The notes under the pieces were generated by a model that made no database searches, was not told the origin of the DNA, and worked only from the letters and a program-made list of their open reading frames with translations. The translations under genes were made by a program, and so were the position numbers. Below, piece after piece: positions 7,555 through 16,526 of a DNA stretch of 64,000 bases (the first letter of the stretch is position 1; every line of letters starts with the position of its first letter). The DNA is from Candidatus Kryptonium sp. (GTDB lineage Bacteria; Bacteroidota; Ignavibacteria; Kryptoniales; Kryptoniaceae). The DNA lies in assembly GCA_025060635.1 (NCBI GenBank), contig JANXBN010000006.1, positions 1 to 64,000 of the forward strand, written 5' to 3'.

Positions 7555-8535
7555 ATGTCAGGGATAACTTTGCTTGAAAAGATCAGGGAGAAAGCAAAGC
7601 AATTAAAGAAGCACATCGTTCTTCCAGACGCACTTGATGAAAGGACCTTAAAAGCAGCACGGATTATCGTTGATGAAAAAATTGCCAATATAACTTTAAT
7701 AGGTGACGAGGAAAAAATTTATTCGCTTGCTGAAAAGATTGATGTTAATTTATCGGGCATAAGGATCGTAGATCCGTTGAAGTCGGAGAAATTACAAGAT
7801 TTTTCGCAGATATTTTACAATTTGAGAAAGCACAAAGGAATCAGTTTTGAGCAAGCAAAAGAAACGATGAAAAATCCGCTTTTCTTCGGAGCTATGATGG
7901 TGAGGGAAGGATATGCAGATGGAAGCGTTGCTGGTTCAATTTCAACTACCGCGGATGTTTTAAAAGCTGGAATACAAGTTGTGGGATTGATGAACGGAAT
8001 TTCAATTGTTTCAAGCTTCTTTCTGATAGTTTTTCCAAACAAGGTTTATTCTTTTGCTGATTGTGGAGTTGTCCCAAATCCAACAGCTGAAGAGTTGGCT
8101 GATATCGCGATTGCGACTGCGATAAATCACAAAAAGTTAACAGGTGAAGAGCCGATAGTTGCAATGCTTTCTTTTTCAACGAAGGGAAGCGCTAAGCACG
8201 AGATGGTTGATAAAGTTGTTCAAGCAACTCAAATTGCAAAGCAAAAGATGCCAGAACTGATAATAGATGGGGAACTTCAACTTGACGCAGCGATTGTTCC
8301 AGAGGTTGCGAAGAGAAAAGCGCCAGACAGCCCTGTTAAAGGAAACGCAAATGTGTTGATTTTTCCGAATCTTGATGCTGGAAATATCGGATATAAAATG
8401 GCTCAAAGAATGGCTGGAGCAGAAGCACTCGGTCCATTAGTTCAAGGTTTAAAAAAGCCATGTTTTGATCTTTCAAGGGGTTGCAGTGTTGAAGATATTG
8501 TAAATGTCGTCGCTATAAATTGTGTTATGAGTTGA
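7555..8535 (+). CDS. pta: phosphate acetyltransferase
   Basis: Pta interconverts acetyl-CoA and acetyl phosphate, allowing ATP formation from acetyl-CoA when paired with acetate kinase. The 326-residue sequence is the minimal catalytic domain (PF01515) without the N-terminal regulatory domains of the enterobacterial form. It starts with KKHIVLPDALDERTLKAARI and has the signature KGNANVLIFPNLDAGNIGYK and EALGPLVQGL near the C-terminus. The start at 7555 follows a GAGGAT-type purine run. No ackA is present in the window, so the partner must be elsewhere. Confidence 0.95.
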   Translation: MSGITLLEKIREKAKQLKKHIVLPDALDERTLKAARIIVDEKIANITLIGDEEKIYSLAEKIDVNLSGIRIVDPLKSEKLQDFSQIFYNLRKHKGISFEQAKETMKNPLFFGAMMVREGYADGSVAGSISTTADVLKAGIQVVGLMNGISIVSSFFLIVFPNKVYSFADCGVVPNPTAEELADIAIATAINHKKLTGEEPIVAMLSFSTKGSAKHEMVDKVVQATQIAKQKMPELIIDGELQLDAAIVPEVAKRKAPDSPVKGNANVLIFPNLDAGNIGYKMAQRMAGAEALGPLVQGLKKPCFDLSRGCSVEDIVNVVAINCVMS

Positions 8536-8626
8536 ACAGCTGTTTTTCCCGGCTTTCGTTGTTTTAGCAAGCTTGTGGTTTTATGAATTGTCGTTTTGTG
8601 GTTAGGATTTACGGTTTTCGCTTTAT

Positions 8627-8656
8627 TTGCAAAAAATAATCTTGATTTTTTATATT
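8627..8656 (+). promoter_or_regulatory. promoter of tRNA-Leu
   Basis: TTGCAA (8627-8632) and TATATT (8651-8656) are spaced by 18 bases and sit 12 bases before the mature tRNA 5' end. The placement right before a stable RNA gene makes this one of the better supported promoters in the window and anchors the consensus TTGNNA plus TATATT. Confidence 0.6.
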
Positions 8657-8667
8657 TTAATTGCGTT

Positions 8668-8756
<89 letters not shown>

Positions 8757-8891
8757 TCTTTAATTTTTTTTGAATTATCAAGCCTGTGGCGATTGCTAGA
8801 GAAAACCTTGGATCTTACAAAGCAACTTTTAAAAGTGTTTTCAAAAATTGAATCTCAAATTTAGCTTTTCAACCAATTTTAGGAAACAAAA

Positions 8892-9557
8892 ATGGAAACT
8901 CTTTATATAATTCCGATCCTTCTTTTCAGCGTCGTTGTTCATGAAGTTATGCATGGATATGTTGCTTTGAAGTGTGGTGATCCAACTGCAAAGTATGCTG
9001 GAAGATTGACCTTGAATCCAATCCCACACATTGATTTATTCGGTTCAATCCTTGTTCCATTATTTTCTCTTCTTATTGCTGGCCGTGTTTTCATCGCCTG
9101 GGCTAAACCTGTGCCTGTCAATCCGTTGAACTTTAGAAATTACAGAAGGGATTCCATTCTTGTCTCCGCTGTTGGTCCGCTTTCTAATCTCTTTCTTGCT
9201 TTATGTTGCGCTTTTGCCGTGATTTTGCTTTTGAATCTTGAAGGTTTCTTCAATTCGTTTAATTCTGAACTTATTAGATTTGCTTATGAGTTTCTTGTTA
9301 AAATGTTTTACGGGGGAATTTACCTTAACATAGTTCTTGGTGTTTTTAATTTAATACCAGTGCCTCCGCTTGATGGTTCTCATGTTCTCGCTTCAATTTT
9401 ACCTGATAGAATCGGCGAAAGCTATAGGCAAATTGGTTTCTTTGGGATCTTTATCGTTATATTTTTGATGCGTGTTCCAGCATTTTCAAATATCTTCTTC
9501 ACGATAGTTCGGGCTATAGCAACTCCGATTGAATTTTTAATAAATGTCTTCGTTTAA
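8892..9557 (+). CDS. site-2 protease family (M50) membrane metalloprotease
   Basis: An intramembrane zinc protease of 221 residues with several hydrophobic segments. The zinc motif HEVMH lies at about residues 18-22 within the first membrane segment, followed by the family block GDPTAKYAGRLTLNP and the third zinc ligand region NLIPVPPLDGSH near residue 160. Lacking a PDZ domain, it belongs to the compact S2P group (cd06158-like) rather than RseP. The substrate is unknown; relatives cleave membrane-tethered regulators. The gene ends tail-to-tail with nupC, overlapping by four bases. Confidence 0.92.
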   Translation: METLYIIPILLFSVVVHEVMHGYVALKCGDPTAKYAGRLTLNPIPHIDLFGSILVPLFSLLIAGRVFIAWAKPVPVNPLNFRNYRRDSILVSAVGPLSNLFLALCCAFAVILLLNLEGFFNSFNSELIRFAYEFLVKMFYGGIYLNIVLGVFNLIPVPPLDGSHVLASILPDRIGESYRQIGFFGIFIVIFLMRVPAFSNIFFTIVRAIATPIEFLINVFV

Positions 9558-10909
9558 CCGACAAGGACTCCTGCGATTGTAGCGGTCATTAAATTTGCAA
9601 GTGTTCCACCGAGCACTGCTCTAAGACCAAGTCGTGCAAGGTCAGCTCTTCTATTTGGTGCCATCGGGCTTATACCACCAATTTGAATTGCAATTGAGGA
9701 AAAGTTCGCAAATCCACAGAGTGCAAATGTCGTCATTGTGATGGTCTTTTCAAGCATAATTTTGTTTTGTGCTATTAGCTCCGAAAACTTCAAGTAAGCA
9801 ACAAACTCGTTTATAACTATCTTTGTTCCGAGCAAGCTTCCGAAGTTCAATGCGTCGCTCCAAGGTATTCCAATTGCTACTCCGAGATATTGAAGCACGA
9901 GACCGAAGATTAGCTCAAGTTTTAAAGGTGAACCATATTTTTCAATCAAGATGTTATTTAATCCTCCAATCGTTCCGATTTTTTCAAGTCCCCAATTTGT
10001 CATTGCAATAAGTGCGATGAACGCAATTAACATTGCTCCAACATTTAAGGCAAGATGAAGGCCGTTGGAAGCACCTTCGGCAGCTGCTTCTATGACATTG
10101 CGTGCTGTTTTTTCAACTTTTACTTTCACAGTTCCTTTTGTAACGGGTTCTTCAGTTTCTGGCCACATAATTTTCGCCATTACAAGTGCAGCTGGCGCAG
10201 CCATTACACTTGCACCGAGGAGTTGCTCAGCAAATTTTACTTGTGCAGTCATTATATCAAGTCCGTGTGCTTGGGCAAATGAATATCCAAGCATTTGAAC
10301 ATAAGCAGCCATGACGCCACCAGCTATCGTTGCCATTCCACCAACCATGACAGCAAGCAGCTCGGACATAGTCATCATCGCAATGAAAGGACGCACCATA
10401 AGAGGTGCTTCAGTTTGACCAACAAATATATTCGCTGTGCAAGATAGACTTTCCGCACCGCTTGTTCCCATAAGGCGAAGCATGATCCATGCCATAGCTT
10501 GAACAACTCTTTGCATTATGCCAAGGAAATATAGCACAGACATCAATGAAGAAAAGAATATGATCGTTGGTAAAACTTGGAAAGCGAAGAAAAATCCAAG
10601 AGAATTATCTTGTCCTGGGCTTATCGCAAGATTACCGAATACAAATTTTGCACCTTCAATAGTGAAACCAAGTATGATGACGAACGCTTTGCTTATCCAT
10701 TCAAACAAAACCTTTGGCCAACCGAGAGGTGCCCACAAGTTTGCGAGTTCACGACCTTTGAGTATAAAAATTGCAAAGACGATTTGAATCAAAAGCCCAG
10801 AAATTACAAGTCGCCAATTAACTTTTTTCTTATTATTTGAAACGAGGAAGGCGATCCCAACTATAACTGCCATCCCAAGCAGTCCATTCAGAAGGGAAAG
10901 TAATTTCAT
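9554..10909 (-). CDS. nupC: NupC-family concentrative nucleoside transporter
   Basis: A 451-residue inner-membrane symporter with about ten hydrophobic helices. Diagnostic blocks are the N-terminal Nucleos_tra2_N region, the gate domain (SAESLSCTANIFVGQTEAPL), and the C-terminal region with GEFVAY-like (INEFVAYLKF) and FALCGFANFSSIAIQIGG. It imports nucleosides with sodium or protons. It is the third gene of a leftward cdd-tdk-nupC set, so nucleoside uptake is directly coupled to pyrimidine salvage. Confidence 0.94.
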   Translation of the reverse strand: MKLLSLLNGLLGMAVIVGIAFLVSNNKKKVNWRLVISGLLIQIVFAIFILKGRELANLWAPLGWPKVLFEWISKAFVIILGFTIEGAKFVFGNLAISPGQDNSLGFFFAFQVLPTIIFFSSLMSVLYFLGIMQRVVQAMAWIMLRLMGTSGAESLSCTANIFVGQTEAPLMVRPFIAMMTMSELLAVMVGGMATIAGGVMAAYVQMLGYSFAQAHGLDIMTAQVKFAEQLLGASVMAAPAALVMAKIMWPETEEPVTKGTVKVKVEKTARNVIEAAAEGASNGLHLALNVGAMLIAFIALIAMTNWGLEKIGTIGGLNNILIEKYGSPLKLELIFGLVLQYLGVAIGIPWSDALNFGSLLGTKIVINEFVAYLKFSELIAQNKIMLEKTITMTTFALCGFANFSSIAIQIGGISPMAPNRRADLARLGLRAVLGGTLANLMTATIAGVLVG

Positions 10910-10933
10910 CAGTTGATTTCTCCATTTTTATTT

Positions 10934-11518
10934 TTATTCTTCTGGAGGTTCAAAGCATCTTCTGCATCTTGCTTCGTATATATCTGAAGCTCCTACGACG
11001 ATCCTTTCCCCTGTTTTTATCTTTCTTTGGGTTTTACTTGCGGGATTTCCACAAACGACACAAATTGCGTGCATTTTTGTTATATACTCGGCAATTGCTA
11101 AAAGTTGTGGCATTGGCTCAAATGGTTTACCGCGATAATCTTGATCAAGCCCTGCAACAATTACTCTTTTACCATCATTGGCAAGTTGTTCACATACATC
11201 AACAAGATCCATACCGAAAAATTGAGCTTCGTCAATTCCAATCACTTGGGCATCTTTCGCAAGTTCAAGAATTTGCTTTGCGTTATCAACGACGATTGAC
11301 GCAATTGATATATCGCTATGCGAGACGATCTTATCAACGCTATATCTTGTATCAATTCTTGGTTTGAAGACAGCAACTTTTAATTTTGCTATTTGAGCTC
11401 TTCTTATCCTTCGGATAAGTTCTTCGGTTTTACCGCTGAACATGCTTCCTGCTATTACTTCAATCCATCCGGTTCCGCGTGTTCCTGGTGGAATTTTTTC
11501 AAACTCCGTTGTGTCCAT
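10934..11518 (-). CDS. tdk: thymidine kinase (type II)
   Basis: It phosphorylates thymidine (and deoxyuridine) with ATP. The 194-residue protein has the P-loop [14 protein letters not shown] at residues 26-39, the Walker B-like GIDEAQFF near 95-102, and the zinc-binding lasso [13 protein letters not shown] followed by CRRCF. This is the TK1-like, tetrameric family. It lies four bases downstream of cdd and 24 bases upstream of nupC. Confidence 0.96.
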   Translation of the reverse strand: MDTTEFEKIPPGTRGTGWIEVIAGSMFSGKTEELIRRIRRAQIAKLKVAVFKPRIDTRYSVDKIVSHSDISIASIVVDNAKQILELAKDAQVIGIDEAQFFGMDLVDVCEQLANDGKRVIVAGLDQDYRGKPFEPMPQLLAIAEYITKMHAICVVCGNPASKTQRKIKTGERIVVGASDIYEARCRRCFEPPEE

Positions 11519-11521
11519 ATT

Positions 11522-11962
11522 TTATTTCCTCTTTTTTGTTTTTAGATCTTTTGATCCAAACGGAAACGGGAGCAATTCACGAAGTTTTACGACTTTTTTC
11601 TTTCCTTCTGAATTTGTTAATATGACCTCAAGATCCTCCCCGGCTAAATCCATCAAAACTTGTCTACACGCTCCACAGGGGGAAATGTAATTTTTTGAAT
11701 CGGAAACAATGGCAATTGATTTGAATTTTCTCTTCCCTGCAGAATATGCTTTAAAGATTGCGACCCTTTCGGCGCAGATCGTCAGCGAGTAAGAGCTATT
11801 TTCAATGTTGCATCCTGTAAAAACTTCCCCGTCTTCTGTGAGGAGCGCTGAGCCGACATTAAATTTTGAGTATGGGGCGTATGCAAACTTCTTTGCTTCA
11901 ATAGCGAGCTTGATCAGTTCATCATGTTTCATTAAAAATTTTCGGTTTAATTTTAAAGGCAA
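11522..11962 (-). CDS. cdd: cytidine deaminase
   Basis: It deaminates cytidine and deoxycytidine to uridine and deoxyuridine. The zinc-site motifs are clear: CAERVAIFKA (Cys-Ala-Glu) and PCGACRQVL. Other conserved parts are YAPYSKFNVGSALLT and GCNIENSSY. The open frame begins at 11962 (MPLKLNRKFLMKHDEL), but the homologous region starts at the second ATG, 11932 (MKHDEL), which is the more likely start. The tail KDLKTKKRK is basic. It is the first gene of the salvage set. Confidence 0.95.
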   Translation of the reverse strand: MPLKLNRKFLMKHDELIKLAIEAKKFAYAPYSKFNVGSALLTEDGEVFTGCNIENSSYSLTICAERVAIFKAYSAGKRKFKSIAIVSDSKNYISPCGACRQVLMDLAGEDLEVILTNSEGKKKVVKLRELLPFPFGSKDLKTKKRK

Positions 11963-12123
11963 GTAAAAATATATTCAAAGTTGAGGATAAAAGCAACGGA
12001 ATTTTGCGTTGTGCGTCTCGGAATTTTTGAATGGATATTCTCTGCGATGTTTGAAACAAAATTGAGAAGTTGCTATGTTTATATAGTTTTTGGAAAGAAA
12101 AACAAAAACAAAAGGGCTGGAAA

Positions 12124-12732
12124 ATGTTTGAGGTTACATCATTATGGAGCAAATTCGTTTTGGCTTTCGTTCCTCTTTTTGTTGCGATTGATGTCCTCGG
12201 GATTTTGCCGATATTTATATCGCTTACTGAAGGATTAACAAGTAAACAAAGGAAAAAACTTGCGGTTGAAGCAACTTTAGCAGCACTTATCGTTGCTATT
12301 ATCTTTGCTCTCGCTGGAAGACCAATTTTTACATTTCTTGGTATAACGATCACTGATTTTAGAATTGGTGGAGGGATAATTCTTCTCGTTCTCGCAGTTA
12401 CAGATCTTTTGTTTTCAACTGAAGAGAGAAAAAGAAAAGAGACATCAATAGGTGTCGTCCCAATTGGAATGCCACTTATAATTGGACCTGCTGCTTTAAC
12501 CACGATTCTTCTTCTCGTTGACACTTATGGGATTTTTTTGACTATGTTTTCAATTTTTATTAATTTGATACTGGTTCTGCTTGTTTTTGTAAATTCAGGT
12601 TTTGTTATAAAAATTCTTGGAAATGCTGGCTCAAAAGCTTTTGCTAAGATCGCATCTTTGTTTTTGGCTGCGATAGCAGTTATGATGATCAGAGTTGGGC
12701 TTGTTGAAGCTTTAAAACAAATGGGTTTTTAA
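12124..12732 (+). CDS. marC: MarC-family (UPF0056) integral membrane protein
   Basis: A six-helix inner-membrane protein of about 202 residues starting MFEVTSLWSK. The open frame extends upstream to 12070, but those residues are basic and unlike the family, so 12124 is chosen. Conserved features are FVAIDVLGILPIF, ITDFRIGGGIILLVLA and VVPIGMPLIIGPAALTT. The family's transport substrate is not established. Divergent from cdd, with a 160-bp shared upstream region. Confidence 0.92.
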   Translation: MFEVTSLWSKFVLAFVPLFVAIDVLGILPIFISLTEGLTSKQRKKLAVEATLAALIVAIIFALAGRPIFTFLGITITDFRIGGGIILLVLAVTDLLFSTEERKRKETSIGVVPIGMPLIIGPAALTTILLLVDTYGIFLTMFSIFINLILVLLVFVNSGFVIKILGNAGSKAFAKIASLFLAAIAVMMIRVGLVEALKQMGF

Positions 12733-12757
12733 AATAAAAACATCAGTAAAAATTTCA

Positions 12758-13474
12758 ATGCTAAACCGAGATTATATCCTCACCGTCGTTGAAAAAAAGC
12801 TTGACACAGGAGATATACAAGGGGCAATGAGATTTATAGAGTCGCTTATCAAAGATAATCCTAATGATCTTGATGCTTTAAATCTTCTCGCAATTGCTTA
12901 TCGCTTGCAAGGTGATTTTGGCAAAGCGATGCAGATACTTAAAAAATCTCTCAAAATAGATCCGAATTATCCTGAAACGCACTATCACCTTGGGCTTCTT
13001 CACTATGAGCGTGGGAATTATTTAAAGGCGATTGAAGAATTTTATAAAGCAATTGAAAATTATTTGCCCCACGAGAAAAGATGGAAATCTGACGCCTACA
13101 CCGCACTTGGAGAGGCATTTTATAAAATTGGACTTGTTAACGATGCAATTAAATCTTGGAAGAAGGCACTTGAATCTTATCCTAAAAACAGGCGAGCGAA
13201 ATATTATCTCAATAAAGTTGAGAGCGAAGAAAGTAAAAAATTAAAAAGCTCAATACCCATCTTTGATTTCTTGCGCTTCAGCGATATAAAAATCAGTGAA
13301 TATTTGAAACAGAAGGGGAAAGATAGATTTGACTCTGAAAAAGAATATAAACGGGTGCTTGGAAAAATAATAAATGCGTGGAACACAAAAGTAGCAAAAA
13401 TTTCTGATAAACTGGAAAGAATGACGCACAAGGAAAAGTTGAAGTATTTCAAATCAATAAAAATAAACTTCTGA
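12758..13474 (+). CDS. tetratricopeptide repeat protein
   Basis: A 238-residue cytosolic protein with no signal peptide. About four TPR units are visible between residues 1 and 150 (for example PNDLDALNLLAIAYRLQGDF, then PNYPETHYHLGLLHYERGNY). The C-terminal 80 residues are lysine-rich and helical without a recognised domain. TPRs mediate protein-protein contact; the partner is unknown. It lies between marC and an SDR gene with short spacings, suggesting cotranscription. Confidence 0.8.
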   Translation: MLNRDYILTVVEKKLDTGDIQGAMRFIESLIKDNPNDLDALNLLAIAYRLQGDFGKAMQILKKSLKIDPNYPETHYHLGLLHYERGNYLKAIEEFYKAIENYLPHEKRWKSDAYTALGEAFYKIGLVNDAIKSWKKALESYPKNRRAKYYLNKVESEESKKLKSSIPIFDFLRFSDIKISEYLKQKGKDRFDSEKEYKRVLGKIINAWNTKVAKISDKLERMTHKEKLKYFKSIKINF

Positions 13475-13482
13475 GTTCTCTG

Positions 13483-14274
13483 ATGGATCTTGGGCTCAAG
13501 GATAAAGTCGCTATAGTTTCTGCATCAAGCAAGGGGCTTGGGAAAGCTTGTGCATTAGGACTTGCTCGTGAAGGTGCAAGAGTTGTTATATGCGCAAGAA
13601 ATCAAGAAGAGCTTTTAAAAGCGAAGAACGAAATTGAAAGCAAATCAAACAATGAAGTTTTAGCAATTCGTGCGGATGTCACAAATTACGAAGATATAAA
13701 AAACCTTGTTAAATCAACTGTTGAAAAATTTGGCACTGTTCACATTCTAATTACAAATGCAGGTGGACCACCAGCGGGATATTTTGAAAATTTCTCCGAC
13801 GATGATTGGAACAACGCTTTCAATTTAAACTTTATGAGCGCAGTGCGATTAATTCGCGAAGTTTTGCCCTATATGAAAACGCAAAGGTGGGGACGAATAA
13901 TAAATATAACTTCCGTAGCTGTCAAACAGCCGATAGATAACCTCGTGCTTTCAAATTCAATCCGAATGTCCGTCGTCGGACTTGCTAAAACGCTTGCTCT
14001 TCAACTTGCAAAATATAACATCCTTGTTAACAATGTCGCTCCGGGTTATACGCTTACAGATAGAGTTAAGTTTGTAATAGAACAGCGAGCGAAAGATAGC
14101 GGAAAAACATTTGACGAAGTAAAATTAGAACTTGCGAAAGATATCCCTCTCGGGAGATTGGCTGAACCAGAGGAACTCGCAAATGTCGTCGTCTTCCTCG
14201 CTTCGGAGAGAGCAAGTTATATAACTGGCGTAACTATCCCAGTTGATGGTGGCTGGGTAAAGGGAGTTTATTGA
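13483..14274 (+). CDS. short-chain dehydrogenase-like protein, atypical active site
   Basis: A 263-residue Rossmann-fold SDR resembling 3-oxoacyl-ACP reductase. It has a cofactor motif VSASSKGLGKACALGLA (residues 12-28; the usual first Gly of TGxxxGxG is Ser), ITNAGGPPAG (the usual NAG), and a C-terminal ITGVTIPVDGGWVKG. The catalytic serine is kept (INITSVAV), but the Tyr-x-x-x-Lys pair is replaced in LSNSIRMSVVG, where Ser and Arg occupy the positions. This matches the known BKR-like SDR subgroup that lacks a perfect tetrad (cd05344 as I recall), so catalysis cannot be assumed. Confidence 0.88.
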   Translation: MDLGLKDKVAIVSASSKGLGKACALGLAREGARVVICARNQEELLKAKNEIESKSNNEVLAIRADVTNYEDIKNLVKSTVEKFGTVHILITNAGGPPAGYFENFSDDDWNNAFNLNFMSAVRLIREVLPYMKTQRWGRIINITSVAVKQPIDNLVLSNSIRMSVVGLAKTLALQLAKYNILVNNVAPGYTLTDRVKFVIEQRAKDSGKTFDEVKLELAKDIPLGRLAEPEELANVVVFLASERASYITGVTIPVDGGWVKGVY

Positions 14275-14299
14275 TGAAAAAACAAATGCAAACCTATTG

Positions 14300-15988
14300 A
14301 TGAAAAGACTAATCATCTTTCTTCTTCTATTTCAAAATCTTTACGCTCAAATTCTTAAATCTCCACCATATGAAAAGTATGTTGATTCTGTCAGAATAAC
14401 ATTTTCGTGGCGGACTCTTTCAATCTCGGACACAAGAGTTAAAATTGGGAAAACACCGAACTATGAGATCGGTGAATTCATTGATACCACAAGAACAACA
14501 AATCACGAGATAACTGTCTCGGGGCTTGAACCAGCGACGATTTATTATGTCCAGATCGCATCTTACGGGGTTATAAGAGATTCAGTCCGCTTTATCACTT
14601 CAACTTCTTCTGACTCAAGGTCAACAGGAAGAATTAATGTTTATTTTAACAAAAGTGTTGACACAAGCGTAAGCGTATGGCAGAAAGCAAATGGAAATGT
14701 TGATTTAAAAGCAAAGTTAATTGAGAGAATAAATCAGGCGAGATATTCAATTGATATATGTATTTATAATTTTTCAGGTACGGTCGCAAGCCAAATAGCA
14801 GATGCGCTCGTTAATGCAAAAAACCGCGGTGTTAAAATTAGATTTATAACTGAACAAGAAAATTATAATCCAGCGAGAGCAGGTTATTCAAAATTGATAA
14901 ATGCTGGGATCCCGATTTTGAGGGATAACACAAGCGGATATATGCATAACAAGTTTGTAATAATTGATTATAGGGATACAAGTTCCTGGAGCAATGTTTG
15001 GGTTTTAACTGGCTCGTGGAATTTCACGGACGAAGGAACTAACAGGGATTTTCAAAATTTGATAGAGATCCAAGATAGAGCGATTGCTGGTGCATTTACG
15101 CGAGAGTTTGAGGAGATGTGGGGCGGTAGTGGTGATTTCCCAGATACCGCAAGAATGAGGTTCGGATCAAACAAGACGGAAAACACTCCACATGTTTTCA
15201 ACATAAAAGGAAAAAGAGTTGAAGTATACTTCAGTCCCTCGGACGGGGTCGCTTCAAAGATAACCAAAGCATTAAACCAGGCAAATCATTCAATCTTTTT
15301 TGCGCTTTTGACATTTACAAATTCAACTTTATCAAACGCAATTAAAGCAAGATACGACGCTGGCGTAAGAAAAATTAAGGGAATACTTGATAACAACACA
15401 GACACAGGAAGTCAATATTCCTTCCTTTTAAATTTTTCTGAAGTTCTAATTGATACAGATAGAGCCGCGTTACTTCATCACAAGTATTGTTTGATTGATC
15501 CAACGCATATTTTTTCAGATCCAATTCTTATCACTGGTTCATACAATTGGTCAAACTCCGCTGAAAATAGCAACGATGAAAATGTTTTGATAATTTGGGA
15601 TACTCTTCTTGTAAATCTTTATCTACAGGAGTTCGTTGCAAGGTATAAGCAAAACGGCGGGCGCGATGTAATTACATCCGTCCAGGAAATCTCAAACGAG
15701 GTTCAAGATTTTGAACTTTCACAAAATTATCCAAATCCTTTTAATCTGGAAACTAACATCATTTATTCAATTCCGTTTGATGGCTTTGTTAGTTTGAAGG
15801 TTTTTGATGTTCTTGGCAGGGAGGTTTTAAGCGCAGTGAATTCATATCAAAAGTCCGGAAGATATCGTTTGAATTTAAAATTTGATAGTGTTAATTTAAG
15901 CTCCGGAGTTTATTTTTACCATCTTGAGGTCACAAATTCAGGGCGACGCATAGTTTCGCCCACAAGAAAGATGATTATTATAAAGTGA
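14300..15988 (+). CDS. secreted phospholipase D-like protein with T9SS sorting domain
   Basis: A 562-residue secreted protein. The signal peptide is MKRLIIFLLLFQNLYAQ. A fibronectin III-like domain (residues 18-110) precedes two PLD phosphodiesterase domains. The first has the HKD motif YMHNKFVIID followed by GSWNFTDEG, the second LLHHKYCLIDP followed by GSYNWSNSAENSNDEN. The C-terminal domain (NYPNPFNLETN, VFDVLGREV, SSGVYFYHL) is a type IX sorting signal of the type A class. A TTG codon precedes the ATG; I use the ATG at 14300. It probably hydrolyses phosphodiesters (lipid or nucleic acid) outside the cell; substrate unknown. Confidence 0.9.
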   Translation: MKRLIIFLLLFQNLYAQILKSPPYEKYVDSVRITFSWRTLSISDTRVKIGKTPNYEIGEFIDTTRTTNHEITVSGLEPATIYYVQIASYGVIRDSVRFITSTSSDSRSTGRINVYFNKSVDTSVSVWQKANGNVDLKAKLIERINQARYSIDICIYNFSGTVASQIADALVNAKNRGVKIRFITEQENYNPARAGYSKLINAGIPILRDNTSGYMHNKFVIIDYRDTSSWSNVWVLTGSWNFTDEGTNRDFQNLIEIQDRAIAGAFTREFEEMWGGSGDFPDTARMRFGSNKTENTPHVFNIKGKRVEVYFSPSDGVASKITKALNQANHSIFFALLTFTNSTLSNAIKARYDAGVRKIKGILDNNTDTGSQYSFLLNFSEVLIDTDRAALLHHKYCLIDPTHIFSDPILITGSYNWSNSAENSNDENVLIIWDTLLVNLYLQEFVARYKQNGGRDVITSVQEISNEVQDFELSQNYPNPFNLETNIIYSIPFDGFVSLKVFDVLGREVLSAVNSYQKSGRYRLNLKFDSVNLSSGVYFYHLEVTNSGRRIVSPTRKMIIIK

Positions 15989-15998
15989 TTCAAAGTTG

Positions 15999-16526
15999 AT
16001 GGAAAAAAATTTACCTTATGATGAAATAAGACGGCGTTTTATAGAATCCGAGGATTTTAACGAAATTTTTGATGCTGTAGAGGAAGCGATAAGGCAGAAA
16101 ATAGACGATGTTGAACTTTATAGGTTGCTTTTCTGGAACAATTCTCTTTCTGCCGAGGCAATTGCTATGTTTGGGGAGAAAATTGCAAGTGAGTTTCCCT
16201 CAATTGCATACGATATTTATATGTGGCTTGCGAGTGTTTTTGAAGTAGTTTATTCAAAATTTGATAACTATGAGGGAGCGTTGAAGTTTTATAGAAAAGC
16301 TTCCAAAATCAGACCACAAGAAATTGATCCATATCTTGACGCTGCGGATTGTTACGATCCCGATTTGAATATTCCACCTGCTGAATCTTTAATTGAATTC
16401 CTTGTTGAAGGATTAAAATATGTGAGAACTCCTAAACCGATCTACCAACGATTGTATGCTTTACACAAGGCGATCGGAAACGAAGAAATGGCAAGATATT
16501 ACGAACAAAAGATGAAAGAAGTTTGA
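15999..16526 (+). CDS. hypothetical TPR-like helical protein
   Basis: A 175-residue acidic, all-helical protein (MEKNLPYDEIRRRFIESED) with one or two TPR-like segments near residues 80-110 (NYEGALKFYRKASKIRPQEIDPYLDAADCY). No enzymatic motif, signal peptide or membrane segment is seen. The ATG at 15999 is preceded by an in-frame TTG. Its stop overlaps the TTG start of the next gene, so the two are likely translationally coupled. Confidence 0.75.
   Translation: MEKNLPYDEIRRRFIESEDFNEIFDAVEEAIRQKIDDVELYRLLFWNNSLSAEAIAMFGEKIASEFPSIAYDIYMWLASVFEVVYSKFDNYEGALKFYRKASKIRPQEIDPYLDAADCYDPDLNIPPAESLIEFLVEGLKYVRTPKPIYQRLYALHKAIGNEEMARYYEQKMKEV

Noticed and set aside
11922-12524. 200-codon minus-strand frame opposite marC
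   Set aside because: The plus strand encodes a well conserved MarC protein; the antisense text is low-complexity and basic.
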